Position numbers and translations under genes: made by a program | Assembly: GCF_002836475.1 (NCBI RefSeq) | Contig: NZ_PJBJ01000022.1 | Span: forward strand, 310,001-374,000 | Length of the DNA stretch: 64,000 nucleotides | Reading direction: 5' to 3' | Origin: Flavobacterium sp. ALD4 | Lineage (GTDB): Bacteria > Bacteroidota > Bacteroidia > Flavobacteriales > Flavobacteriaceae | Part shown: positions 39,018 through 48,490 of the stretch, piece after piece | Numbering within the stretch: position 1 is the stretch's first letter | Layout of the letters: each line of letters opens with the position of its first letter | Notes under the pieces: model-generated | Databases searched by the model: none | Seen by the model: only the letters and a program-made list of their open reading frames with translations | Told to the model about the DNA's origin: nothing

Positions 39018-40241
39018 ATGAAAGTATTACATACTGCCGATTGGCATTTAGGAAAAAAACTGGATCATTTTTCTCGTTTGGAAGAGCAACAGAGGGTGAT
39101 GAATGAAATTTGTGACATTGCTGATAGTCAGAATGCGGATGTAGTTGTAGTAGCAGGTGATTTATTCGACACCTTCAATCCTCCAGTGGAAGCAGTTGAT
39201 TTACTATATAAGACTTTAAAAAGATTGACCAATAACGGGAAACGTCCCGTAGTTGCAATCGCTGGTAATCACGACAGTCCTGATCGAATTGATTCGCCAA
39301 ATCCTTTGGCACGAGAATGTGGAATTCTATTTGTAGGTAATCCGGATGTTACGATTCCAACCGTAATTATTGAAAATGGATTTGAAATTACCCTGTCAGA
39401 AAATGGTTTTTTAGAAATTCAACTGCCCCAATATGAATTTCCTATTCGTATTATCACTACACCTTATGCTAATGAGTCGCGATTGAAAAGATATTTAGGA
39501 GCTGAAAATAAGGAGGAACAATTGAACCAGTTATTACAGGATTCCTGGGCATCGTTAGCAGATAAATATTGTGATACGAAGGGGGTTAATATCCTGACTA
39601 CTCATTTGTATATGCTAAAGCGTGGAGGTGAAATCTTAGAAGAACCGGATGGTGAAAAACCATTGCGCATTGGAAATGCCGATATCGTTTACACAGATTG
39701 CATTCCGCATCAAATCCAATATACGGCTTTGGGGCACTTGCATCGTTTTCAGAATGTAGGCGGGCACCCAAGTCCTGTAGTGTATTCAAGCAGTCCACTG
39801 TCCTATAGTTTTTCGGAAGCGGGACAGGAAAAGAAAGTAGTCCTAATTGAAGCACAGCCGAATGAGCCGGTAAAATATACGGGTATTCCGCTGCAATCAG
39901 GGCGGACCTTACATCGAAAACGATTTGAAACTATTGACAATGCCGTGGAATGGTTGTTAGAAAACCCCTATTGTCTGGTCGAATTGACTTTAGTAAGCGA
40001 TACTTTTTTTGCAACCCAGGATTTAAAACGAATCCATGAAAGTCACGATGGGATTATCTATATAATTCCAATTGTTACGAAGGATGGTAATGCGGAGCAA
40101 CAAACTCCAAAAGTAAATTTAGACCAAGATATTCAAGGATTATTCAAGGATTATTTTATTTCAAAACACAAACAGGAACCCAACGATGAACTAGTGGATT
40201 TGTTCAATGAAATTATTGGAAGTCAAGCTAAAAACGAATAA
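39018..40241 (+). CDS. sbcD: Exonuclease subunit SbcD
   Basis: This 407-aa Mre11-type nuclease shows the calcineurin-like phosphoesterase motifs VLHTADWHLGKKLD (D and H metal ligands), VVAGDLFDTFNP (GD), AIAGNHDSPDR (GNHD) and YTALGHLHRFQNV (GHLH). It forms the Mre11-Rad50-like complex with SbcC, which cleaves DNA hairpins and protein-blocked ends. The sbcC gene follows 11 bp downstream, which is the usual operon. The length is normal. Confidence 0.97.
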   Translation: MKVLHTADWHLGKKLDHFSRLEEQQRVMNEICDIADSQNADVVVVAGDLFDTFNPPVEAVDLLYKTLKRLTNNGKRPVVAIAGNHDSPDRIDSPNPLARECGILFVGNPDVTIPTVIIENGFEITLSENGFLEIQLPQYEFPIRIITTPYANESRLKRYLGAENKEEQLNQLLQDSWASLADKYCDTKGVNILTTHLYMLKRGGEILEEPDGEKPLRIGNADIVYTDCIPHQIQYTALGHLHRFQNVGGHPSPVVYSSSPLSYSFSEAGQEKKVVLIEAQPNEPVKYTGIPLQSGRTLHRKRFETIDNAVEWLLENPYCLVELTLVSDTFFATQDLKRIHESHDGIIYIIPIVTKDGNAEQQTPKVNLDQDIQGLFKDYFISKHKQEPNDELVDLFNEIIGSQAKNE

Positions 40242-40252
40242 AAACAGCCTTT

Positions 40253-43200
40253 ATGTTGCCATTAAAGTTAAGTATTACCGGTTTGTATTCGTATCAGAAA
40301 AAACAAACGATTGATTTTGAAGAATTGACTAATGCAGGTTTATTCGGTATTTTTGGAGCTGTTGGTTCTGGGAAATCTTCTGTTTTGGAAGCCATTGGTT
40401 TTGTTTTATATGGTGATACGGAGCGTTTAAACAAGACGGATAAGCGTTCGTATAACATGTTGAATTTAAAATCGGATAAAGTCAATATTGAATTTGAGTT
40501 CTTAAATTTTGAAGAACGAAAATTTAAATTTGTAGCCGATTGGAAGCGGAAAAAGCGTTTCGAAGAAACCACATCAATAGAACGGTTGGCGTATGAATGG
40601 AAAGGGGAGGAATGGGTTCCAATGACATCTGCTGATGCAACAGAGATCATTGGACTAACCTACGAAAATTTCCGTCGTACCATTATTATTCCGCAAGGGA
40701 AGTTTAAGGAGTTTTTAGATTTGAAAGGCAAAGAGCGTTCGGATATGATGAAAGAAATTTTTCATCTTCAGCGTTTTGACTTAGCGTCTAAAGTAGGAAT
40801 GTTACAAAGCGCCACCAGAACTCAATTTGATCAATTAAAAGGGGCCTTATCAGGTTTTGAAGCGATTTCGAAAGAAACGATTGCGGCTTTAGAAATAGAG
40901 GTTGCAGAAGGAGGTACAGAATTAGAAAAAAGCAAAAGAGAGTTGGGATTCGCGGAAACAGAACTCCAAAAACTGACGACATTAAAAGCAAATTTTGAAG
41001 ATTTAGAAAAAAAGAAAAACCTTCTTTTGACTTTAACTGAAAAGAAGCCAAAAATGGAAGCGCTACAGGCAGAAATTGATGCGTTTGAAAGCACGGAAAA
41101 GACTTTTAAAGTCGTTTTCAATAATTTGCTGTCTGCAAAAACGAGTTTCGATGAGACGAAGAAACGATGCCTTTTGTTTGAAGATAACAAGAAAATAGTA
41201 GAACAAAACAGAGCAACGAATCAAATCATACTAGATGGTTTGCAACCGCAATTTGATGCTTTAGAAAACTCCAAAAATAAAGTTACCGATTTAGAATCTA
41301 TTGAAAAAATTCTGGAACTGCAGCTGGATCTTGCTGTGATAGATGAAAAAAATAAAAAGGCCGATGTATTATTTTTGGAAACCGAAAAGAAAGAAAAAGA
41401 ATTCAAACAAGAGTTGACAAAACTTCAAGCTGAATTGACCACCTTAAAGTCCAAACGTCTGGATGGAAACGTTTTGATGGAAGTTGGCAATTGGTATACT
41501 ATCCGGGAATCCTTTAAAACACAATGGAAAGGAACCCAAAATAAAAGTAAGATAATCCAGGAAAATCTGGATACTCAAAATGCTGCATTTCATTTATTGG
41601 AATTACCGTTTAAGAGCTGGAAAACAGTTTTAGATGGGGAAGTAGCTGCACTTTCGATTGAAAATAAAGCAACAGCCGCAATCAAAACGAAGTTATTGGT
41701 TTCAAAAGAATTAGCCCATTTCTCAGCGCAAATTCACGACGGAGAAAACTGTCCCTTGTGTGGATCTTTGGAACATCCCAATGTGATGCAGGCGGAAGAT
41801 GTATCGGAACAATTAGCAATTATAGAAGAGACTATTTTAAAATTAGTAAAGCAGGAAAAAGAAATTGCAGACATTGCCTCTAAAGCGGAACAATTAGAAT
41901 TTTCGATTACACATGCTACCGAACAATTAAGAGTGGTTTCACTTGAAAAAGAAACTATAGAAATGGAGTATAAAGCCCATTTAGTAAAATTTATCTGGGC
42001 TGACTTTGACCCCAAAGATAGTTCTGTTTTCTTAACTAAAAAGCAAGAACAACAATTGGTTGAAAAAACGATAAACGATACTGAAATGCGAGAAAGCAAA
42101 GTTCGTTTACAGCAGGAGCAAGTGTTTGATCAATTGAAAATCCAAACGGCAAACAAAGGTGTTTTCGCTAACGAAATAGCATCAAAATCAGCAATTATCA
42201 CTAATGAATTATCTAGGCTAAAAGTAGTTTCGTTTTCTCAATATGAACACATCGCAATTGCCGAAATACGCGATGAAAAAACAAAATTACATCTCGAAAA
42301 CAATCGGATAGCTTTGGAACATAAAAGTAAATCAGATGCAATGGTAGTCCTAAATCAAGAATTGGCAGGTTTAGAAGCCAGTTTGAAACTGATAAGGGAA
42401 CAAGTCGTTTCAAATGAACAATTGGTTCAGGACACGCAAAAAACGATAACTGAATTGCTTAAAACCCATCAGTTTGATTCGGTTGATTCTGTGCAGGCAA
42501 TTCTTGATAAAATATGGGATGTCGAATTGGAAAAAGGCAAAACAAGGCAGTTTGCCGTTGATTTAAAAGTGGCTGAGAATTCAGTTGCTGAATCAGAGAA
42601 ACTAGTGATGAACCAGATTTTTGATATCAAAGTGTTTGAAGAGAAAAAAATTCTTGTTGCAGCGGGTAAATTAACGTATGAAGCCCAATTAGGGAAATTC
42701 TCCACTCTGCAAGAAAACTTAAAACGAATTAATGCAGCACTGGCAGAAAAAGCGGAATTATTAGCTCAGTTTGATGTTTTAAACATGCGCTCTACAAACT
42801 TAGGCACCTTGGCAAATATGTTTAATGCCAGTGGTTTTGTAAACTATGTTTCGAGTATTTATTTGCAAAATTTAGCGGATGTGGCCAATATCCGTTTTCA
42901 TCGTATGACTAAAAATCAATTGAGTTTAACGATTAATAGTTCCAATGAATTTGAAATAATTGATTATCTGAACAATGGGGCTTCGAGGAGTGTAAAAACG
43001 CTTTCTGGAGGTCAGGGTTTTCAAGCCTCCTTATGTTTGGCTTTGGCTTTGGCAGAAAGCGTTCAATCCTTAAATAAGAATGATAAAAACTTCTTTTTTA
43101 TTGATGAAGGTTTTGGAACCCAAGACCCCGAAAGTGTCGCTGTCGTTTTTGAAACGTTGCAATCCCTTTACAAAGAGAATCGAATTGTTGGAATTATTTC

Positions 43201-43294
43201 GCATGTCGCCGAGTTGCAAGAACGAATTCCCCGTTCCATCAATGTGTTTAAAGACGAAGAAAAAGGAAGTTTGGTAAGCGAAAATTGGAATTAG
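40253..43294 (+). CDS. sbcC: Exonuclease subunit SbcC
   Basis: This 1013-aa ATPase of the Rad50/SMC type has an N-terminal Walker A (GAVGSGKSSVLEAI), long coiled coils to about residue 830 interrupted by the zinc hook HDGENCPLCGSLEHP (CxxC), and a C-terminal signature motif (LSGGQGFQASLCLALAL) and Walker B (FFFIDEGFGTQD). It partners SbcD, encoded just upstream, in processing DNA hairpins and ends. Nothing appears truncated. Confidence 0.97.
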   Translation: MLPLKLSITGLYSYQKKQTIDFEELTNAGLFGIFGAVGSGKSSVLEAIGFVLYGDTERLNKTDKRSYNMLNLKSDKVNIEFEFLNFEERKFKFVADWKRKKRFEETTSIERLAYEWKGEEWVPMTSADATEIIGLTYENFRRTIIIPQGKFKEFLDLKGKERSDMMKEIFHLQRFDLASKVGMLQSATRTQFDQLKGALSGFEAISKETIAALEIEVAEGGTELEKSKRELGFAETELQKLTTLKANFEDLEKKKNLLLTLTEKKPKMEALQAEIDAFESTEKTFKVVFNNLLSAKTSFDETKKRCLLFEDNKKIVEQNRATNQIILDGLQPQFDALENSKNKVTDLESIEKILELQLDLAVIDEKNKKADVLFLETEKKEKEFKQELTKLQAELTTLKSKRLDGNVLMEVGNWYTIRESFKTQWKGTQNKSKIIQENLDTQNAAFHLLELPFKSWKTVLDGEVAALSIENKATAAIKTKLLVSKELAHFSAQIHDGENCPLCGSLEHPNVMQAEDVSEQLAIIEETILKLVKQEKEIADIASKAEQLEFSITHATEQLRVVSLEKETIEMEYKAHLVKFIWADFDPKDSSVFLTKKQEQQLVEKTINDTEMRESKVRLQQEQVFDQLKIQTANKGVFANEIASKSAIITNELSRLKVVSFSQYEHIAIAEIRDEKTKLHLENNRIALEHKSKSDAMVVLNQELAGLEASLKLIREQVVSNEQLVQDTQKTITELLKTHQFDSVDSVQAILDKIWDVELEKGKTRQFAVDLKVAENSVAESEKLVMNQIFDIKVFEEKKILVAAGKLTYEAQLGKFSTLQENLKRINAALAEKAELLAQFDVLNMRSTNLGTLANMFNASGFVNYVSSIYLQNLADVANIRFHRMTKNQLSLTINSSNEFEIIDYLNNGASRSVKTLSGGQGFQASLCLALALAESVQSLNKNDKNFFFIDEGFGTQDPESVAVVFETLQSLYKENRIVGIISHVAELQERIPRSINVFKDEEKGSLVSENWN

Positions 43295-43728
43295 ATTCAA
43301 GTAAGTTAGTACTAAAAAATAGTAGCGAAAGTAAAGTATTAGATAATTTCCGAAGGAAATGGAATAGTGGTATGGATTAATTCCATTTGTCGTGTGAATG
43401 AATATTTTGGTTGTAGTATAAAAGCAAAAACGCTCCTAATATTCGGTTTGTATTGTTTGTTACTGTATTTTAGCTAACCGCTAGGGAGTTAGAATTGCAA
43501 CCAAGTAGATTACTTTACAACGAAGTCCTATTAGTACTCGATGAAATTCGAACGTTGCTAATGTAGGAGCTTACTTTAGTAGGTATTTAAAAACAGCAAA
43601 CTTTCACGTGGGTCTAATGTTTCCTAGTCTGTTTTTGATATCCTTATTAATAGAATAAAGGAGTGTGAGACTTCGCATTTAGTAAAAAAAATTAATTTTA
43701 TATAACCTGAAACATAAACACAGATACA
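43295..43728. other. Intergenic region, no gene seen
   Basis: This 434-bp stretch between sbcC and the acylase gene has stop codons in all frames and no clear hairpin. It presumably holds the promoter of the acylase gene near its right end. Confidence 0.5.
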
Positions 43729-45933
43729 ATGGCTATTATTACAAAAAAATCAATTCAGCTACTCGTTTTATTTTTCGTCTTTACTTTGCAATCTTTTTCT
43801 CAAAACGTAAGTACTAAGGAAATTAACAGACTTAGCAAATCAGCACAAGAAGTTAGCATTATTAGGGACAATTGGGGTATTGCACATGTCTATGGCAAAA
43901 CCGATGCTGATGCTGTTTTTGGGATGCTTTATGCCCAATGTGAAGATGATTTTAAGCGTGTTGAAATGAATTATATTGAAAAACTCGGACGTCTCTCTGA
44001 AATCAAAGGACAATCGGTTTTGTATAATGATTTGGAAATACGCCTGCTCATAGATGTTGATGAAGCAAAAGCAGATTATAAAAAAGCAGCTCCTTGGTTA
44101 AAAAAACTATTAAACAGCTTTGCTGATGGGATTAACTTTTATCTATACAAACATCCTGAAGTAAAGCCTGCTTTATTGACTCATTTTGAGCCTTGGTTTC
44201 CTTTGCTTTGGACAGACGGAAGCATTGGAGCGATAAGCACTGCTGATCTTACCACTGGTGAACTGAAATCTTTTTATTCAGGTAATACTGATAAGATCTC
44301 TTATATTGAGCGGGAAAAAGACATGCAAACGGGTTCTAATGGTTTTGCTTTGGCTCCAGCCAAAACGGCTTCAGGAAATACGATTCTTTACATCAATCCC
44401 CATACTACTTTTTATTTCAGACCTGAAATACAGATGAGCAGCGAGGAAGGACTGAGTGCTTATGGAGCTGTAACTTGGGGACAATTTTTTATATATCAAG
44501 GATTTAATGAAAATTGTGGATGGATGCACACTTCTACTAATGTAGATGTAGCCGATATGTATGCGGAAAAAATTGTTACTAAAAATGACAAACTATTCTA
44601 TGAATACAATTCGGAATTGCTACCTGTCATTGAAAAATCAATTACCGTTAAATACCTCCAAAAAGGAAAATTAATTCCGAAAGTATTCAAAACTTATTTT
44701 ACTAATCACGGTCCAATAATGGCTGAGCGGGATGGGAAATGGATTAGTCTAAAATCTAAGAACCGAAATATGGATGGTCTCGTGCAAAGCTGGGTAAGAA
44801 CAAAAGCAAAAGGGTTTGATGATTATAAAAAAGCAATGGACTTAAAAGCCAACGCCTCAAATAATACCGTTTATGCAGATAGCGAAGGAAATATTGCCTA
44901 TTGGCATGGTAACTTTATTCCTAAAAGAGATAAAAAGCTAAATTGGTCGAAAGTGGTTGATGGAACGACATCAGCAACAGAATGGAAAGGTTTACATGAG
45001 ATTTCCGAAACGGTTCATTTGTATAATCCTTCTAATGGTTGGTTGCAAAATTGCAATTCTACTCCATACTCTGTTGCTGGCTCAGAAAGTCCAAAAGAGG
45101 AAAATTATTTGCCCTACATGGCGCCTGATGGAGAAAGTTTTAGAGGAATAAATGCTGTTCGTCTATTAAGCAAAGGCGAAAAATACACGTTAGACAAAGT
45201 AATTGCAGATGGATATGACATGAAACTTTCTATTTTTGAGGTGTTAGTTCCTGTTCTAATTTCTAGTTTTGAAAAAACCATAAAAGCAGACGATGCTCTT
45301 TATGCAGATTTGGCTGAACCGATAGCGGTTTTAAAAAATTGGGATTATTATGCAAAGGAGAATTCGGTAGCTACAACGCTGGCTAACGAATGGGCTTTTA
45401 AGCTAGATCCTATAATTAGAAAAACGTACAGCAACGAAGGGGAATTAGATCAGGTGGAAAATACTCGAAATTTTGCACAAAATGCTTCTGCAGATCAACT
45501 TCTTCCGCAATTACAAATGGTGGTTCAGGAACTGAAAACTAAATTTGGAACATGGGAAATTCCTTGGGGCGATATTAATCGTTTTCAAAGATTGTCAGGA
45601 GATATTAATCTTGACTATGATGATTCTATTGGTAGTTTGCCTATTAGCGCAGCTTCCTCGCTTTGGGGCTGCTTACCTGCTTACAAAAGTGTTTATCAAG
45701 AAAACACAAAGAAAAGGTATGGTAACAGCGGTAATAGTTTCGTCTGTGCAGTAGAATTTGGAGATAAAGTTAAAGCTAAGTCTTTATTGGCTGGGGGAAA
45801 TAGTAGTGATCCTAAATCAAAACATTTTAATGATCAGTCGGAAATGTATCAAAAAGGGCAATTCAAAGACGTGCTTTTTTACAAAGAAGATATAGAAAAA
45901 CAGAGCGAACGAAAGTACCATCCTGGAGAATAA
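43729..45933 (+). CDS. Penicillin-acylase-family Ntn hydrolase
   Basis: This 734-aa protein has a signal peptide (ITKKSIQLLVLFFVFTLQSFSQ). It shows the penicillin acylase layout: VSIIRDNWGIAHVYGKTDADAVFGMLYAQ in the alpha part, TGSNGFALAPAKTASG with the autocatalytic Ser nucleophile after Gly, GAVTWGQFFIYQGFNENCGWMHT, and ASNNTVYADSEGNIAYWHGN. The C-terminus has GNSGNSFVCAVEFGD. Members hydrolyse amide bonds, including beta-lactam side chains and acyl-homoserine lactones, so quorum-signal degradation is a possible but unproven role. It is followed by a strong terminator, so it is probably monocistronic. Confidence 0.93.
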   Translation: MAIITKKSIQLLVLFFVFTLQSFSQNVSTKEINRLSKSAQEVSIIRDNWGIAHVYGKTDADAVFGMLYAQCEDDFKRVEMNYIEKLGRLSEIKGQSVLYNDLEIRLLIDVDEAKADYKKAAPWLKKLLNSFADGINFYLYKHPEVKPALLTHFEPWFPLLWTDGSIGAISTADLTTGELKSFYSGNTDKISYIEREKDMQTGSNGFALAPAKTASGNTILYINPHTTFYFRPEIQMSSEEGLSAYGAVTWGQFFIYQGFNENCGWMHTSTNVDVADMYAEKIVTKNDKLFYEYNSELLPVIEKSITVKYLQKGKLIPKVFKTYFTNHGPIMAERDGKWISLKSKNRNMDGLVQSWVRTKAKGFDDYKKAMDLKANASNNTVYADSEGNIAYWHGNFIPKRDKKLNWSKVVDGTTSATEWKGLHEISETVHLYNPSNGWLQNCNSTPYSVAGSESPKEENYLPYMAPDGESFRGINAVRLLSKGEKYTLDKVIADGYDMKLSIFEVLVPVLISSFEKTIKADDALYADLAEPIAVLKNWDYYAKENSVATTLANEWAFKLDPIIRKTYSNEGELDQVENTRNFAQNASADQLLPQLQMVVQELKTKFGTWEIPWGDINRFQRLSGDINLDYDDSIGSLPISAASSLWGCLPAYKSVYQENTKKRYGNSGNSFVCAVEFGDKVKAKSLLAGGNSSDPKSKHFNDQSEMYQKGQFKDVLFYKEDIEKQSERKYHPGE

Positions 45934-45952
45934 ATGCTAGGAGACCGTAATT

Positions 45953-45992
45953 AAAAACCCCTTGAAAGAAACTTTTTTCAAGGGGTTTTTTT
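45953..45992 (+). terminator. Strong intrinsic terminator after the acylase gene
   Basis: AAAAACCCCTTGAAA (45953-45967) pairs perfectly with TTTCAAGGGGTTTTT (45976-45990) over 15 bp, followed by more T residues. It lies 20 bp after the acylase stop codon. Confidence 0.93.
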
Positions 45993-46604
45993 ATTAAAAA
46001 GGGGCAGTTGTTTTTACGAATAGCCAATGGTTAATTTTGGATTATTTATGTAGCTAGTATAAAAGTAGGCGTAATTAATCAGATTTATTATGTTTTTTGG
46101 CTATTTAAATAGTAACGGCACAATTGATTAACTAGCTTTCTTCAGTCTACTTTTCTGTTTGCTCAAAACAGGAAGCAATTTATTTTGATTATTGATTTCC
46201 TAATGGAGTGACTGTATCTGTCAATAATTATTCGGTTCATTGTAAGTTAAGGAAGCTTAAAAGTTGTTTCTGTTTTCTGGCGGTAGGTGGGTATCCATTT
46301 CTTTCCGTCAATACGGAGCCTTATACGGACTTTGTTAAGTTTTTTATAAAATGTATGTCAAAGCGGTAAAGTAGCTAAAAAGGAAGATGTCGCTTACCAC
46401 GGGTTGGTTTTTCTGCTATGAAATATACAAACCATAAGCATTTGTATAGCTATTTAAAAGTCTTCAGCAAGAGTTTATATTTAAGAATGGTTTTTTAGCT
46501 GTTGAAATGATGGAAAAAAATAACCTCTGCCGATATAAGAATTTTAGACATTTATACTCGGCAATTAACAACGCTATCAACAAATTAAATAACAGAGAAT
46601 AAAA
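45993..46604. other. Intergenic region, no gene seen
   Basis: This 612-bp AT-rich stretch between the acylase terminator and a decayed frame has no supported gene. Scattered short open frames on both strands are unrelated to any family recognised here. Confidence 0.5.
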
Positions 46605-46886
46605 ATGAGTATGAACATATAAGACTAGATTGTAGCAGTTGAAAAAGGAATTAAAAACCTTAAGAGTTATATTAAAAATGCTGACCACATGCAGCAAGTA
46701 ACATTTGAAATGATCTTTGCAGATGAACTAACAGAAGAAGAATTAGCACACATCTTAGATGTAACAGATGGTTTTGAAAGTTTTGCTGAATTAGATGGTG
46801 ATTAAAATGAAGAAGATGTTTTGCTTACACCGGATATAGTAGCTGCCATTTTGTATGGTTTAGAAAGTGTGAAAGAAGAAGAATAA
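46605..46886 (+). pseudogene. Small acidic-protein gene with in-frame stops
   Basis: A single reading frame of 93 codons runs from an ATG at 46605 to a stop at 46886. It contains TAA at 46620, TAG at 46626 and TAA at 46803. The translated remainder is acidic (IFADELTEEELAHILDVTDG, then DVLLTPDIVAAILYG). The frame has no shifts, so the decay is recent or the unit is translated from internal starts. No family was recognised. Confidence 0.55.
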
Positions 46887-46970
46887 AATACAATAGATGC
46901 TATATCAGTAAAAATGCTTTTATAAATAATTATGTTTATTTAGCAGACATTAAATTTTTTTGTAATTCAA

Positions 46971-47087
46971 GGAACTGGTTTATGGTTGTCTTTAAGTTAT
47001 GATATTGTGAAAGCACATGGCGGGGACTTGAAAATGGAGACTAAAGAGGGCTAGGGAACAGAATTTTGCATAACTTTACCTATATGA
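46971..47087 (+). pseudogene. C-terminal relic of a histidine kinase
   Basis: A 38-codon fragment reads GTGLWLSLSYDIVKAHGGDL and continues after an in-frame TAG with GTEFCITLPI before its final stop. This is the last part of the HATPase domain found in both intact kinases that follow at 47115 and 48491. It marks a third, lost kinase copy next to the living pair. Confidence 0.85.
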
Positions 47088-47114
47088 TGTAATTTTAATT
47101 AAATTTTTGCTCTT

Positions 47115-48485
47115 ATGAACTTAGAATATGTTTTATTGATTATAGTTTTCTTCTTTTTAAGAAAAACATTGAAAAGCAAAATATTATTGCCTAAAATTGA
47201 TAAGTATTTGTTTGTCGGATTTTACATTTCGATAGTACTATTGATTACATCAATCATTTTTGATGCAAGCGAAGGGGTATTAGGTTGGATAGCCCATTTT
47301 ATATTGATAAGTTTACTATATTTTAGTCTTACTCTAAACGAGTTTAAGCCAGTTAAATCTATTATATATTCCATTCTGCCTTTTGTAATTGTAAATTTTC
47401 TTAAAGATTCAACTGAATTCATCGATATTAATTTTTATACGGTATTGAGTAATTATTTTGAAACTGGAATTGCTTTTTCAATCATTTGGTTTTTTGCTAT
47501 GTTTTTCATAAACAGAAAACAACGCAAAGACATTGAAAGTGAACAGTTAAAAGCCATCGAAAGAGAAAAAGACTTCCAACAATCAGAAATGTTAAAAGAA
47601 AAATTAGAAATTCAAGTGGCAGAACGTACTGCTGAACTTCTAAGCCAGAAAGACGAACTACAAAAAGCATTGGATGAACTTAAATCCACCCAATCGCAAT
47701 TGATACAATCTGAAAAAATGGCATCATTGGGTGAATTAACAGCTGGTATTGCCCATGAAATTCAAAATCCGTTGAACTTTGTGACTAATTTTAGTGAAGT
47801 GAGTAATGAGTTGATTGACGAAATGAAAGAAGAATTCAAAAAAGGTGACGTAGATGAAGGCTTTGCCATTGCGGATTTCATTAAACGAAACCTCGATAAA
47901 ATAAATCATCATGGTAAACGCGCCGATGCTATTGTAAAAGGCATGTTGCAACACAGCCGCAGTAGTTCTGGTGTCAAAGAACCAACTGATATCAATGCTT
48001 TAGCCGATGAGTATTTACGATTGGCATATCATGGACTACGTGCCAAAGACAAATCGTTTAATGCGACTTTAGTAACCACTTATGATGAAACCATTGGTAA
48101 TATCGATATTATTCCACAGGATATAGGAAGAGTGATTTTAAATCTTATTACCAATGCGTTTTATGCTACCAATGAAAAAAAGAAAAGTATCCTAATCTCC
48201 GAAGGGGAAATAGTAAACAGTTTTGAACCAACCGTTACAGTAAGCACCAAAAAAGTTGGCGATACTGTAAAAGTAAGCGTAATAGATAACGGTAATGGTA
48301 TTCCACAAAAGGTGTTGGACAAAATATTCCAACCTTTTTTCACTACAAAACCAACAGGTCAGGGAACGGGTTTAGGATTATCTATGAGCTATGATATCGT
48401 CAATGCGCATGGTGGCGAATTGAAAGTAAACACAATAGAAAACGAAGGAACTGAATTTATTATTTCACTAACATTAAATTCATAA
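47115..48485 (+). CDS. Membrane sensor histidine kinase
   Basis: This 456-aa protein has four hydrophobic helices in the first 140 residues and a coiled coil (about 145-195). A His-containing dimerisation segment ([17 protein letters not shown]) and an HATPase domain follow, with GRVILNLITNAFYAT (N box), VIDNGNGIPQ (G1) and TKPTGQGTGLGLSMS (G2). The His in AHEIQNP is the phosphoacceptor. The sensing region is a small membrane domain without an obvious ligand fold. The next kinase, six bases downstream, has a nearly identical catalytic half. Both probably feed the response regulators encoded after them. Confidence 0.93.
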   Translation: MNLEYVLLIIVFFFLRKTLKSKILLPKIDKYLFVGFYISIVLLITSIIFDASEGVLGWIAHFILISLLYFSLTLNEFKPVKSIIYSILPFVIVNFLKDSTEFIDINFYTVLSNYFETGIAFSIIWFFAMFFINRKQRKDIESEQLKAIEREKDFQQSEMLKEKLEIQVAERTAELLSQKDELQKALDELKSTQSQLIQSEKMASLGELTAGIAHEIQNPLNFVTNFSEVSNELIDEMKEEFKKGDVDEGFAIADFIKRNLDKINHHGKRADAIVKGMLQHSRSSSGVKEPTDINALADEYLRLAYHGLRAKDKSFNATLVTTYDETIGNIDIIPQDIGRVILNLITNAFYATNEKKKSILISEGEIVNSFEPTVTVSTKKVGDTVKVSVIDNGNGIPQKVLDKIFQPFFTTKPTGQGTGLGLSMSYDIVNAHGGELKVNTIENEGTEFIISLTLNS

Positions 48486-48490
48486 ATTTC

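Noticed and set aside
40294..42705. Several long minus-strand frames opposite sbcC
   Set aside because: They are shadows of the coiled-coil codons of sbcC and give Ser/Phe-rich low-complexity translations.
46971..47087. Third functional histidine kinase
   Set aside because: Only the last 38 codons with an in-frame TAG remain.
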